Shown in pieces: positions 34,939-44,106 of a stretch of 64,000 nt of DNA (positions within the stretch are counted from its first letter, which is position 1; each line of letters begins with the position of its first letter). Location: positions 1 through 64,000 of the forward strand of contig CADEDN010000011.1 of the NCBI GenBank assembly GCA_902826095.1, in the 5' to 3' direction. The position numbers and the translations under genes are program-made. Below the pieces are notes generated by a model that saw nothing but the letters and a program-made list of their open reading frames with translations, made no database searches and was not told the origin of the DNA. The DNA comes from an uncultured Alphaproteobacteria bacterium. Its GTDB lineage: Bacteria > Pseudomonadota > Alphaproteobacteria > Caulobacterales > Parvularculaceae.

Positions 34939-36153
34939 TCAATTTGCGGCGAGACTGTTCAGCCTCAGGATCGGCAGCAGGATCGATACGACGATGACCA
35001 TCACCATGCCGCCCATAGCGATGATGATCGCCGGCTCCAGAAGACGCAAGGCGATCGTCGAGGCGGTGTCGAATTCCTCTTCCAGCTGGATCGCCGACTT
35101 GTCGAGCATGACCGGCACCTGACCGGCGCGCTCGCCCGCCGCGATCATATGGATCATCATCGAGGGAAGCACATTGGCGCGTTTAAGGCTCGCGGCGAGC
35201 GAGGCCCCCTCCCGGACATTGGTGATCGCGCCGTCGAGCCGATCGCGCATATGGGCGTTGCCGATGGTCCGCTGCGCGCCTCTGAGGCTGTCGAGAAGGG
35301 GCGCGCCGCCGGCGAAAAGGGTCGCCAGCGTTCGCGCGAAGCGGGCGCCGTCAAGGCCGCGCAAAAGTTTGCCGAGCAGCGGCACCGTCAGCACCCAGCG
35401 ATCGAAGGCGAGCTTGAACGGCGGTGAACGCATGCCCTGCCAGAAGAGGACGCCGCCAAGAACGGCGCCGATCAACAGATAAAGGCCATAGGCGCCGAGG
35501 AAACTCGAAATTCCCATGACGATCCGCGTGATCAGCGGCAGCTTCGCGTCGAAGGTCTGGAACTGCTCGACGATTTTCGGGACGACTTCCGTCATCAGCG
35601 CGGTGACGACGAGCCCCGCGACAGCCGCAAGCGCCGCCGGATAGATGAGCGAGGCGATCGCCTTGTTCAGCATCGATCGGTTCTTTTCAAGCATCGTCGC
35701 GAGACGGTCGAGAACGCCGGAGAGATCGCCTGAAGTTTCGCCCGCCGCGACGACGGCGCGATAGAGTTCGGAAAATGACTTCTTGTCTTCGCCGAGCGCC
35801 TCCGCGAAACGCCAGCCTTCGAGCACGCGCTCGCGGACCGCAAGAAGGCGCTTCCGGGATCCGGGTTTCTCCGTCTGCAGCGCGACGGCGTTCAGCGCCT
35901 CCTCAAGCGGGGTCGACGCCCCGATCAGAACCGCGAGCTGGCGCGTCAGGTTGACGAGTTCCGATGAGCCGATCTTCGCTTGCGCCTTGCCGAGCCCGGC
36001 GACGCCCGCCTTGTCGCGCGGCGCTGAAATCGAAACCGGCGTCAGTTCAAGGCGCCGCAATTCCTGCCGGGCGAGCCGCGCCGATTCCGCATTGACGACG
36101 CCGCGCTTGGAGCGGCCGCCGGCGTCGAGCGCTTCATACTCAAATGACGGCAT
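34939..36153 (-). CDS. gspF: Type II secretion system inner-membrane protein F
   Basis: A 404-residue polytopic protein with two homologous GspF domains (about 70-195 and 270-395) and three membrane segments. Family motifs include LAVLIGASTPLEEALNAVA, VAAGETSGDLSGVLDRLA, and the C-terminal repeat MIAAGERAGQVPVMLDKSA with ALRLLEPAIIIAMGGMVM. It is the platform protein that couples GspE ATPase turnover to pseudopilus growth. It overlaps gspE by 14 bp. Confidence 0.95.
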   Translation of the reverse strand: MPSFEYEALDAGGRSKRGVVNAESARLARQELRRLELTPVSISAPRDKAGVAGLGKAQAKIGSSELVNLTRQLAVLIGASTPLEEALNAVALQTEKPGSRKRLLAVRERVLEGWRFAEALGEDKKSFSELYRAVVAAGETSGDLSGVLDRLATMLEKNRSMLNKAIASLIYPAALAAVAGLVVTALMTEVVPKIVEQFQTFDAKLPLITRIVMGISSFLGAYGLYLLIGAVLGGVLFWQGMRSPPFKLAFDRWVLTVPLLGKLLRGLDGARFARTLATLFAGGAPLLDSLRGAQRTIGNAHMRDRLDGAITNVREGASLAASLKRANVLPSMMIHMIAAGERAGQVPVMLDKSAIQLEEEFDTASTIALRLLEPAIIIAMGGMVMVIVVSILLPILRLNSLAAN

Positions 36154-37645
36154 CGTCTTCCTCCTGACGGACGACGCGGAGGACTTCCTCGATCGACGTC
36201 AAGCCGGAAAGGACATGGCGGAACCCCGAAATCGCCAGCGTGTCGGCGCGGCGAAAAGCGTGCGCGGCGATTTCCTGCTCGCCCGCGTCTTCATGGATGA
36301 GCCGACGCAGCGTCTCATCCGCGACAATCAGTTCGTAAACGCCGATCCGGCTTTCATAGCCCGTATGCCCGCATCGCCCGCACCCCGCCGGACGATAGAT
36401 TGTCGCCTTCTCGCCGGCGTCGAGGCCCAGCAATTTGCGTTCGGCGTCATCGGGCTCATAGGGGGCCTTGCAGGTCGGGCAAAGCCGCCGGACGAGACGC
36501 TGCGCCAGCACGGCGGCGATCGTCGACGAGAGGAGGAAAGGTTCAGCGCCCATGTCGCGCAGACGCGTCACCGCGCCGACCGCCGAATTGGTGTGGACGG
36601 TCGACAGGACGAGGTGGCCGGTCAACGCCGCCTGAATGGCGATTTCCGCCGTCTCGACATCGCGGATCTCGCCGACCATGACAATGTCCGGGTCCTGACG
36701 AAGGATGGCGCGCAGGCCCGTCGCGAAGGTCATCCCGACCTTTGGATTGATCTGCGTCTGGCCGACGCCGTCGATCGCATATTCGACCGGGTCTTCGACC
36801 GTCAGGATATTGCGCGAGGGATCATTGAGAAGTTTCAGCGCCGCATAAAGCGTCGTCGTCTTGCCCGAGCCCGTCGGCCCGGTGACGAGAATGACGCCGT
36901 TCGGCCGCTGCAGCGCCTGTTGCAGCCGTTTAAGCGTCTCGGCCGGCATGCCGAGCGCGTCGAGATCGAAGCTTGCTTCTTCCTTGTCGAGAATGCGCAT
37001 GACAACGCGCTCGCCAAAGCGCGCCGGCAAGGTCGACACCCGGACGTCGATCAGCTTGCCGCCGAGCGACAACGAAATGCGCCCGTCCTGCGGCAGGCGC
37101 TTTTCCGCGATGTCGAGCCGCGCCATCACTTTGACGCGGCTCGTCAGCACCGGCGTCATCCGCGCCGGCAAAGAGAGAATCTCGCGCAGCACGCCGTCGA
37201 TCCTGAGGCGGATCGATAGGGATTTCTCGTAGGGCTCGACGTGAATGTCGGATGCCTTGAGCTTCACCGCTTCGGCGATGATCGCGTTGATGAGGCGGAT
37301 AACTGGGGCGTCGTCTTCGCTGTCGAGCAAATCCGCTGTCGCCGGCAGACCTTCGGCGAGCGTCGCGAGGTCGTCCTCGCCCTTTTCCATCTGGAAATCG
37401 TCAGCCCGGATGCCGTCCGCCGAATAGATTTCGGAAAGTCGGCGTTCAAAGGCGTCGGACGGCATTTCATCGACGATGATCGGCGCGTTGACGACGCGCC
37501 TCACTTCCAAAAGCGCGACGGGATCCGGCTTTCCGCGCGCGCCGACGCGCGCCGGACGCGCCGCGCTGTCGAGAACGACAAGGCCGTTCTCCTTGGCGAA
37601 GGCGTAGGTCAACCGGACCCGCGGCGCGTCGATTGTTTCGCTCAT
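36140..37645 (-). CDS. gspE: Type II secretion system ATPase E
   Basis: A 501-residue secretion ATPase. The N-terminal GspL-binding domain covers about 1-130. Walker A GPTGSGKTTTLYAAL lies near 253, followed by the Asp box and Walker B QDPDIVMVGEIRD near 316, and a His box HTNSAVGAVTRL near 355. Two CxxC pairs (CPTC near 387 and CGRC near 417) form the zinc-binding CM domain typical of GspE. It powers pseudopilus assembly at the inner membrane. It overlaps gspD by 4 bp. Confidence 0.96.
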   Translation of the reverse strand: MSETIDAPRVRLTYAFAKENGLVVLDSAARPARVGARGKPDPVALLEVRRVVNAPIIVDEMPSDAFERRLSEIYSADGIRADDFQMEKGEDDLATLAEGLPATADLLDSEDDAPVIRLINAIIAEAVKLKASDIHVEPYEKSLSIRLRIDGVLREILSLPARMTPVLTSRVKVMARLDIAEKRLPQDGRISLSLGGKLIDVRVSTLPARFGERVVMRILDKEEASFDLDALGMPAETLKRLQQALQRPNGVILVTGPTGSGKTTTLYAALKLLNDPSRNILTVEDPVEYAIDGVGQTQINPKVGMTFATGLRAILRQDPDIVMVGEIRDVETAEIAIQAALTGHLVLSTVHTNSAVGAVTRLRDMGAEPFLLSSTIAAVLAQRLVRRLCPTCKAPYEPDDAERKLLGLDAGEKATIYRPAGCGRCGHTGYESRIGVYELIVADETLRRLIHEDAGEQEIAAHAFRRADTLAISGFRHVLSGLTSIEEVLRVVRQEEDDAVI

Positions 37646-39702
37646 TGCTCCGGCGAAAGTTCAGGCGGCGACTCTTGAGGAGGCGCTGTTTCGGCCGTCC
37701 CTGTGACCTGCTGGATGAGACGCTCCAGGTCGGTCACCGGTCGGCCCGTGCGCAGCTGTTCGCGCGCGTTGATATAGTCCATTTTCTTGGCGGTGGTCGC
37801 GGCGGCGCTGACCCGATCGCGAATGATGGTCGGGCGGATGAACACCATCAGATTGCGGCGCTCGCGCGATCGCGAGGATGTCCTGAAGAGATTTCCGGCG
37901 ACGGGGATGTCGCCTAGCAGCGGGACCTTGTCCTGGCTCTCTTGTTCATTGTGGTCGACGAGCCCGCCGATCACGAGGATGTCGCCATCGTCAACTAGCG
38001 CGGTCGTGGTGATTTCGCGCTTGTTGGTGATGAGATCGGTCGATGAGTCGATAATCTGTCCGGCGACGCTTGAGGTTTCCTGCCGGATTTCCATCGTCAC
38101 TGTGCCGCCTTCGTTGATCTGAGGCGTCACTTCCAGAATGACGCCGACCTGCTCGCGGCTGACCGTGCGGAAGCGATTGTCGAGATCGGCGCCGACCGCT
38201 TCGCCGGTCGTGATCGGGATTTCCTGTCCGACCGACAACGTCGCTTCCTGATTGTCGAGCGTCACAATCGACGGGAAGGACAAGACGTTCGACTCGGTGT
38301 CGCGTTTCAGCGCCGACACCACGGCGCCGAACACCGCGTCATTGCCGATTTTCCCGCCTGCCCCGCCGATAAATCCGTTCGTCGAAAGCAGCGAGGTGAT
38401 CGCCGTATTGGCAAGCGTATTGCTCAGCGTTTGCCGCGAAGAGCCGCCCGTCGTCGGGGTGCTGCTTCCTTTCAGGATGTCTGGATCAAGCAGCAAAGCG
38501 CCGGCCGCCGCGAGAATGTTCGGCGTCGCGCTTGAAAAATTCGTCGCGGTGAATGGGACGATTTTTCCATCGGTCGGCGCGAGGAAATACTCAACCCCGA
38601 GCGCGCGCGCGGTCCTGTCCGTAATTTCGACGATGATCGCTTCGATCTGCACCTGGGCGCGGCGGACGTCGAGCTGCTGCACGACCTTGCGCAGCGTCTG
38701 CTGGATGTTGGCGTCGCCGGAGATGATGACCGAATTCGTCGCCTTGTGGAACGAGATATTGGCGCGAGCCGCCGACGCGGCGGCGGTCGGCGCCCCGCCT
38801 TCGGCCGCTTGCGCCGCCTGCGCTTCGGACTCGGCGTTGGCGATCTCTTTCAGGAGCTTCGACATTTCCTCGGCGTCGGCGTGATTGAGCGCGATCACCG
38901 AGAGGTCCGTCTGCTGACGGCCGATGCGGTCTAGCTCATTGACGACGCTGACAAGCCGGGACAGAATCTGCGGCTCCGCTCTGATGAGAATGCTGTTCGA
39001 CGCGGCGACCGGCACGACCGAGACCTTGGAGGCGGAGGTCGCCCCCTCCTCCGAAATCTCCTGCGCGAGATTGGTGACGACGCGGGCGACTTCGGCGGCG
39101 GAAGCGTTTTCGAGCGGAATCGTCCGGTAGACGGTCGTGTCGCGATCGATCTGCGCGAGGACTTCGCGCATCCGTTCGATATTGTCTTTCGAGTCGACGA
39201 GAATGACGGCGTTGCCCGATCTCACCGGCGCGACGACGCCGCGCTCTGAAATGATCTGCGACAGGTTCGCCGCCGCTTCGCGCGCATCGACATGATTGAG
39301 GCGGACGATCTGGGTGACGATGTCGCCCGCAGCGCCCTCGCCGACCGGGCCCGCCGCGCGCGAGCTTTCCTGCACCGGGATGATCTTGTAGCTGTTGTGA
39401 TTGAGCGGCGTCGCGGTGAAACCGGTGACGCGCAGCGCCGCCTGGAAGAGCTCCCACGCTTCCTCGGCGCAAAGCCCGCCATTCGGTCCGGACTTGATCG
39501 TGATCTGGCCGGCGACGCGCGGATCGAGCACGAATTTCTTGCCTGTCCGGAGCGCGATTTCGTCGACGACCGAGCGGATCTCGGCGTTTTCGAGATTGAG
39601 CGCCTCGCCGCAATTTTGGTCCTGCGCGGCGGCGGCGCCGGCGAGGGCGGAAGCGGCGCAAAGGAGGCCGGCAAGGCGTTTCATCCGGTTGATTCCATTC
39701 AT
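37642..39702 (-). CDS. gspD: Type II secretion system secretin D
   Basis: A 686-residue outer-membrane secretin. A signal peptide (MKRLAGLLCAASALAGAAAAQ; ATG at 39702 or at 39684) leads to the N0 domain and N1-N3 repeats (e.g. IVRLNHVDAREAAANLSQ and DLSVIALNHADAEEMSKLL). The secretin core follows, with VPLLGDIPVAGNLFR near 615. An Ala/Glu-rich linker (about 285-305) sits in the N3 loop. The C-terminus lacks a long S-domain. It forms the exit pore for folded exoproteins. Confidence 0.95.
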   Translation of the reverse strand: MNGINRMKRLAGLLCAASALAGAAAAQDQNCGEALNLENAEIRSVVDEIALRTGKKFVLDPRVAGQITIKSGPNGGLCAEEAWELFQAALRVTGFTATPLNHNSYKIIPVQESSRAAGPVGEGAAGDIVTQIVRLNHVDAREAAANLSQIISERGVVAPVRSGNAVILVDSKDNIERMREVLAQIDRDTTVYRTIPLENASAAEVARVVTNLAQEISEEGATSASKVSVVPVAASNSILIRAEPQILSRLVSVVNELDRIGRQQTDLSVIALNHADAEEMSKLLKEIANAESEAQAAQAAEGGAPTAAASAARANISFHKATNSVIISGDANIQQTLRKVVQQLDVRRAQVQIEAIIVEITDRTARALGVEYFLAPTDGKIVPFTATNFSSATPNILAAAGALLLDPDILKGSSTPTTGGSSRQTLSNTLANTAITSLLSTNGFIGGAGGKIGNDAVFGAVVSALKRDTESNVLSFPSIVTLDNQEATLSVGQEIPITTGEAVGADLDNRFRTVSREQVGVILEVTPQINEGGTVTMEIRQETSSVAGQIIDSSTDLITNKREITTTALVDDGDILVIGGLVDHNEQESQDKVPLLGDIPVAGNLFRTSSRSRERRNLMVFIRPTIIRDRVSAAATTAKKMDYINAREQLRTGRPVTDLERLIQQVTGTAETAPPQESPPELSPEQ

Positions 39703-39708
39703 TCGAAT

Positions 39709-40680
39709 TTAGTCATTCGGCGTCGCGACTGTTTCGTTGGGCATCGCGATCGTAATCGGCATGACGACGCCGTCGCGTTCAATGCTGAGGGTGACCGACG
39801 CTTTGCCCTGCGTCATCGCGATCGCTTCAAGGCCCCGTGCGATATCCCTGTCGATCGGCTGGTTGTCAACGGCGACGAGCTTGTCTCCCGGCTGAAGGCC
39901 AAGCGCTTCGAATTGCTCTGCGTCGTCGGCGGGCTGCAAGGTGAGCCGCATGCCGCCGACTTCGTCGGGTTCGGGCGTTGCGACGATGAGATGGCCGATC
40001 GCCGCCATGCCGTCGCCGGCATAAGCTTGGAGATTTGGCGCCGGCGCTATCGGCTGAATGGCGGCGGCGGCGCTGTCGCGATTGATGAGGCGCAAGGCTT
40101 CGCGAACGCCGTTGCGAATGATCACGACATGATCGCGAAACACCTGCTCCAGGGTGACGCCCGCGGCGATCGTATCGCCGACCGCGAAGCGGCCCTGCTT
40201 TTCGTCGGGCGTCTTGATGATGGCCGTTCCGCCTTTGGCGTCGATCCAGGTGCCGTGCAGCGTCAGATTGAGCGTCGTTTCGGCAAGGTCCGCGCCGCTG
40301 TCGACCGGGGCCGCCGCCGCGGGCGCCGCTGATGTCCGGAACGGGTTGATCGGCCCGCTCGCCGCCGGCGCCGCCGCAGGCGCGATTTGTTGCGGCGCCG
40401 TGGGCGGAGCAATGACCGGTCCAAGGCCTCGATACATGATCACCGGCAACAGGACGCCGATGCCGGCGACCAGAAGGAACTCAATCGCGCGAATGAGGCG
40501 AGGATTGCTGCGCGCCTTGCCGACGGTTCCGCGTTTCAGCGTCCCGGCGATGCGCTCGCGCGCAGCGCTTGCCGCCGCCCCGGACGCCCCGAAACGATCG
40601 ATCCTGAAAACCGCCAAATCCGTTACCTGTACGCTTCGCGCCGATCCGGCGACCAATCGCCAGAAACGCAGCACTATCAA
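39709..40680 (-). CDS. gspC: Type II secretion system protein C
   Basis: A 323-residue inner-membrane protein with one transmembrane helix (about 62-85), a Pro/Ala linker, the HR domain (LNLTLHGTWIDAKGGTAII near 140, which contacts GspD N0), and a C-terminal PDZ-like domain (EALGLQPGDKLVAVDNQPI near 262). The long cytosolic N-terminus (about 60 residues) is unusual. The first codon is either TTG at 40680 or GTG at 40674; no clear ribosome site decides. It heads the gsp operon. Confidence 0.88.
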   Translation of the reverse strand: MIVLRFWRLVAGSARSVQVTDLAVFRIDRFGASGAAASAARERIAGTLKRGTVGKARSNPRLIRAIEFLLVAGIGVLLPVIMYRGLGPVIAPPTAPQQIAPAAAPAASGPINPFRTSAAPAAAAPVDSGADLAETTLNLTLHGTWIDAKGGTAIIKTPDEKQGRFAVGDTIAAGVTLEQVFRDHVVIIRNGVREALRLINRDSAAAAIQPIAPAPNLQAYAGDGMAAIGHLIVATPEPDEVGGMRLTLQPADDAEQFEALGLQPGDKLVAVDNQPIDRDIARGLEAIAMTQGKASVTLSIERDGVVMPITIAMPNETVATPND

Positions 40681-40753
40681 AAACTAAGCCGTTCGCCCAT
40701 GGTTCAGCGAAAGACGCCGGCCTAATACCCCAAGATAACGGTCGAGATTGTGA

Positions 40754-40789
40754 CAAATTCCCCAATATGTAGGCTTTTGAGGGAATTTG
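40754..40789. promoter_or_regulatory. Inverted 9-bp repeat between gspC and prepilin peptidase gene
   Basis: A perfect inverted repeat, CAAATTCCC (40754-40762) and GGGAATTTG (40781-40789), lies in the 191-bp AT-richer gap between the divergent gspC and gspO genes. With half-site centres 27 bp apart it could be two operator sites for one regulator controlling both transcripts, or a large stem-loop. The regulator is unknown. Confidence 0.4.
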
Positions 40790-40871
40790 CCGCGCCTTTT
40801 CCGCCCCTTAGGGTAGAGTGTAACCTCCTGATTACTCTTGAGAGCCGGTTTGCGCGGCCCCAGCGACCAAA

Positions 40872-41654
40872 ATGAACATCCCCCCCCTTTCACAGGCGGT
40901 CATCCTTGCCATCGCGGGCGTCGCTATCGGCAGCTTCCTAAACGTCGTGATCCATCGCGGCCCGGCGATGTGGCGGCTGATTGACGACGACAAGCGCGGA
41001 AACCTGATCGGCCCTGGATCTTACTGTCCATCCTGCAAAGCGCCGATAGAGGCGTTCCGCCTCGTCCCGATCATCAGTTTTGTCGCGCAACGCGGGCGAT
41101 GCGCGGTCTGTGCGTCGCCGATTTCGCCCCGCTATCCGCTGGTCGAGGCATTTGGCGGCGTCGTTGCACTGCTTGCCGTCTGCAGCTTCGGCGTGACCTG
41201 GTCGGCGCTCGCCGTCGCCTTGTTCGGCTTTGCGTTGATCGCGCTCGCCTTCATTGATCTCGAAACGGGGTATTTGCCGGACGCAATCACGCTGCCGCTG
41301 ATCGCCGGCGGACTGATCGCCAATGCGTCGATTGAGATGGTTCCAATCGGCGACGCGCTGATCGGCGCCGTCGCGGGTTATGCCTCTCTGCAGGGGGTCG
41401 CAATCCTCTACAAGGCGCTGCGCGGCCGGGATGGGCTTGGCGAGGGCGATGCAAAACTTCTCGCAGCGATTGGCGCTTTCGGCGGATGGGCGATTTTGCC
41501 GGCGGTCGTGTTTGTCGGCGCCGCCGCGACGCTGATGATCGTCGCGCTCCGCCGCACCGCATCGCTCGACCAGCCGATCCCCTTTGGCCCCGGCCTTTGC
41601 GCGGCAGCCTTCGCGGTCATCATAGCGGCGCGCCTCTTTTTCAGCGCCCCTTGA
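40872..41654 (+). CDS. gspO: Prepilin peptidase / N-methyltransferase
   Basis: A 260-residue polytopic enzyme. The N-terminal methylase part has two CxxC pairs (CPSCKAPIEAF and CAVCASPISPRYP). The A24 aspartic peptidase part has the two active-site Asp motifs IDLETGYLPD and GEGDAKLLAAIG. It cleaves the leader after Gly and methylates the new N-terminus of the GspG-K pseudopilins. It is divergent from the gsp operon, so it serves that system. Its last 14 bp overlap the convergent enoyl-CoA hydratase. Confidence 0.95.
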   Translation: MNIPPLSQAVILAIAGVAIGSFLNVVIHRGPAMWRLIDDDKRGNLIGPGSYCPSCKAPIEAFRLVPIISFVAQRGRCAVCASPISPRYPLVEAFGGVVALLAVCSFGVTWSALAVALFGFALIALAFIDLETGYLPDAITLPLIAGGLIANASIEMVPIGDALIGAVAGYASLQGVAILYKALRGRDGLGEGDAKLLAAIGAFGGWAILPAVVFVGAAATLMIVALRRTASLDQPIPFGPGLCAAAFAVIIAARLFFSAP

Positions 41655-42411
41655 ACAGCGGCTTGCGCTTTTGCATCAGCGCGGAGACCCCTTCGCGGCA
41701 ATCTTCGGTCGTGATCGCAACATTCTGCAGCATCGCTTCAAGCGCCATGGCGTTGCGCAATCCCTCTTGCGCCGCCGCGCGAAACGTCCGCTTGGTGAGT
41801 TTCATCGCGATCGGCGCGCGCTCGGCGATCGATTGCGCCCATTCGACCGCGTTCGTCACAACTTCGGCATTCGGGACGACGCGATTGACAAGACCAAGCT
41901 CAAGGCAGCGTTTGGCGGAAATCTTTTCGGCTTCGATCGCCAGCTGATAAGCGCGCGAATAGCCGACTTCCTGCGTCAGCAGCCAGGAAAGGCCGCCGTC
42001 CGGAACAAGGCCGATATTGGCGAACGCGCTCATAAGATAAGCGTCCTCGCCAAGGACGCGCAGATCGCAAGTCAAAGCGAGAGTCATGCCGATGCCGGCG
42101 GCGGGCCCATTGATCGCCGCGATCACCGGCTTGTCGCAGGCCTGGATGACCGACAGGAACGCGCCATATTCGGCGTTCAGGACGTCTTCGATCGTGCGCG
42201 TTCCCATGACGTCCGTAATATCAGCGCCAGCGGAAAAGCCCCGCCCCTCGCCGGTGATCGCAAAGACCCGCACGGCCTTGTCGGCGGAGGCGCGCGCGAC
42301 CGCATCGAGCAGATCCTTGCGCATCGCGGCGTCGAAGGCGTTCAGCGACTGCGGCCGGTTGAGCGTGATCAGTGCGACAGCGTCCGAGCGCATTTCATAT
42401 TTGACGGTCAT
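41641..42411 (-). CDS. Enoyl-CoA hydratase/isomerase family protein
   Basis: A 256-residue crotonase-fold protein. The oxyanion-hole segments are GEGRGFSAGADIT (near 63) and AINGPAAGIGMTLALTCDLRV (near 100). The position of the first catalytic Glu is replaced in NIGLVPDGGLSWLL, where Asp sits in the usual GxxPD site. The ATG at 42411 is used; the longer frame lacks a ribosome site. It may act in beta-oxidation or phenylacetate-type degradation; the substrate is not determined. Confidence 0.88.
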   Translation of the reverse strand: MTVKYEMRSDAVALITLNRPQSLNAFDAAMRKDLLDAVARASADKAVRVFAITGEGRGFSAGADITDVMGTRTIEDVLNAEYGAFLSVIQACDKPVIAAINGPAAGIGMTLALTCDLRVLGEDAYLMSAFANIGLVPDGGLSWLLTQEVGYSRAYQLAIEAEKISAKRCLELGLVNRVVPNAEVVTNAVEWAQSIAERAPIAMKLTKRTFRAAAQEGLRNAMALEAMLQNVAITTEDCREGVSALMQKRKPLFKGR

Positions 42412-42586
42412 TGGCTGGCTACCTCGTTCAATTTGACTGACTGCAATTGTCGCCGGAGCGGCCGGGCCCGCCAAGCCCCGGCGGCAGTCGCCGCCGCTGA
42501 CAATTCAGCGAGGCCCGTCCCCGGCCGGCTGGCCTCGCCCCGGGGTTGGCGCTATCAGACGCGCGAACGAATAAGGGACCACCGCA

Positions 42587-44044
42587 ATGCCGCAAAGCCG
42601 CTTTTTCCGTGAAGATTGCTACATCGACGGCAAATGGGTCGGCGGCCCCAATTCCGGCGGCGACCGGATCAAGGTGAACAACCCCGCGACCGGCGAGATC
42701 ATCGGCTCCGTCCCGCGCTACGGGCGAAAGGAGACTTCGGTCGCCATCGACGCGGCACACGCCGCTTTCCTGCTCTGGCGGGAGAAGCCCGCCGTCGAAC
42801 GCGCTGAATTGTGCCGAAAATTCTATCAGGCCCTGATGGACAACCAGAAGGAGCTCGGCCGGATCCTGACGATCGAGATGGGAAAATCGCTAAAAGAAGC
42901 GATGGGCGAAGTCGCCTATGCCGCGAATTTCTTCCGCTGGTTCGGCGAGGAGGCGCGGCGCATCTATGGCGACGTCATCCCCTCGCCCTGGGCTGACAAA
43001 CGCATCATCGTCACCAAAGAACCAGTCGGCGTCGTCGGCTCGATCACGCCGTGGAATTTCCCGACCGCGATGATCGCGAGAAAGGCCGCCGCCGCGCTCG
43101 GCGCCGGATGCACGATCGTCGCCAAGCCCGCGAGCCAGACGCCGTTCTCCGCGACCGCTTACGGCGTCATCGCCGATGATGTCGGCATTCCAAAGGGGGT
43201 CATCAACATCATCACCGGCAAGGCCGGCGAGATCGCCGACGAGATGTGCGAGAATCCAAAGGTCCGGAAGATCACCTTCACCGGCTCGACCGAGATCGGC
43301 AAGGACCTCGCCGCGAAGGCGATGAAATACATGAAGCGCGTGTCGATGGAGCTTGGCGGCAATGCGCCGGTCATTATCTTCGACGACGCGGACCTCGACC
43401 GCGCGGTCGAAGGGGCGATGATCTCGAAATACAGGAATTCCGGCCAGACCTGCGTCTGCGCCAATCGCATTCTCGTGCAGGCGGGCGTCTATGACCGCTT
43501 CGCCGAAAAATTCGCGGCGGCCGCCAAGAACCTCAAAGTCGGCGACGGCCTCGCGGAGGGAACCGAACAGGGCCCGCTGATCGACGACGCCGCGGTGACG
43601 AAAGTCGAGCAGCATATCGAGGATGCGACCTCGAAAGGCGCCAAAATCATCGCCGGCGGCAAGCGCCACGCGAAAGGCCTCTCATTCTTTGAGCCGACAG
43701 TGTTGCGCGACGTGACGCCTTCGATGCTGATCGCGAAGGACGAAACGTTCGGCCCGGTCGCGCCGCTCTTTAAATTCGAGACGGAAGAAGAAGCGATCCG
43801 GATGGCGAACGACACCGAATACGGGCTCGCCTCCTATTTCTTCACGAAGGATTTGGGCCGCGCCTTCCGCGTAATGGAGAAACTCGAATACGGCATGGTC
43901 GCGATCAATGAAGGCATCCTGTCGACCGAGGTCGCCCCCTTCGGCGGCGTCAAGGAGTCCGGCATGGGCCGCGAAGGCTCGAAATACGGCGTCGAAGATT
44001 ACATCCACACGAAATATGCGCTGTTCGGCGGGCTGGGAAAGTAA
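42587..44044 (+). CDS. gabD: NAD(P)-dependent succinate-semialdehyde dehydrogenase-type enzyme
   Basis: A 485-residue aldehyde dehydrogenase. The cofactor and active-site motifs are VGSITPWNFPTAMIARK, FTGSTEIGKDLAAKA, the Glu in MELGGNAPVIIFDD, and the nucleophile Cys in NSGQTCVCANR. The end motif KESGMGREGSKYGVEDY is typical of GabD. It oxidises succinic semialdehyde to succinate or a related aldehyde. It is divergent from the enoyl-CoA hydratase. The exact substrate is inferred from similarity. Confidence 0.88.
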   Translation: MPQSRFFREDCYIDGKWVGGPNSGGDRIKVNNPATGEIIGSVPRYGRKETSVAIDAAHAAFLLWREKPAVERAELCRKFYQALMDNQKELGRILTIEMGKSLKEAMGEVAYAANFFRWFGEEARRIYGDVIPSPWADKRIIVTKEPVGVVGSITPWNFPTAMIARKAAAALGAGCTIVAKPASQTPFSATAYGVIADDVGIPKGVINIITGKAGEIADEMCENPKVRKITFTGSTEIGKDLAAKAMKYMKRVSMELGGNAPVIIFDDADLDRAVEGAMISKYRNSGQTCVCANRILVQAGVYDRFAEKFAAAAKNLKVGDGLAEGTEQGPLIDDAAVTKVEQHIEDATSKGAKIIAGGKRHAKGLSFFEPTVLRDVTPSMLIAKDETFGPVAPLFKFETEEEAIRMANDTEYGLASYFFTKDLGRAFRVMEKLEYGMVAINEGILSTEVAPFGGVKESGMGREGSKYGVEDYIHTKYALFGGLGK

Positions 44045-44106
44045 AGTAACGGCCTGTTCACCAATCCTAAAGATGCTCAAGGACTGAACCTTGTCCTGGA
44101 GTTCTG

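Noticed and set aside
35783-37219. 478-codon open frame antisense to gspF/gspE
   Set aside because: Arg/Ala/Gly-rich shadow frame produced by GC-rich codon use; the minus-strand gsp genes have clear motifs throughout.
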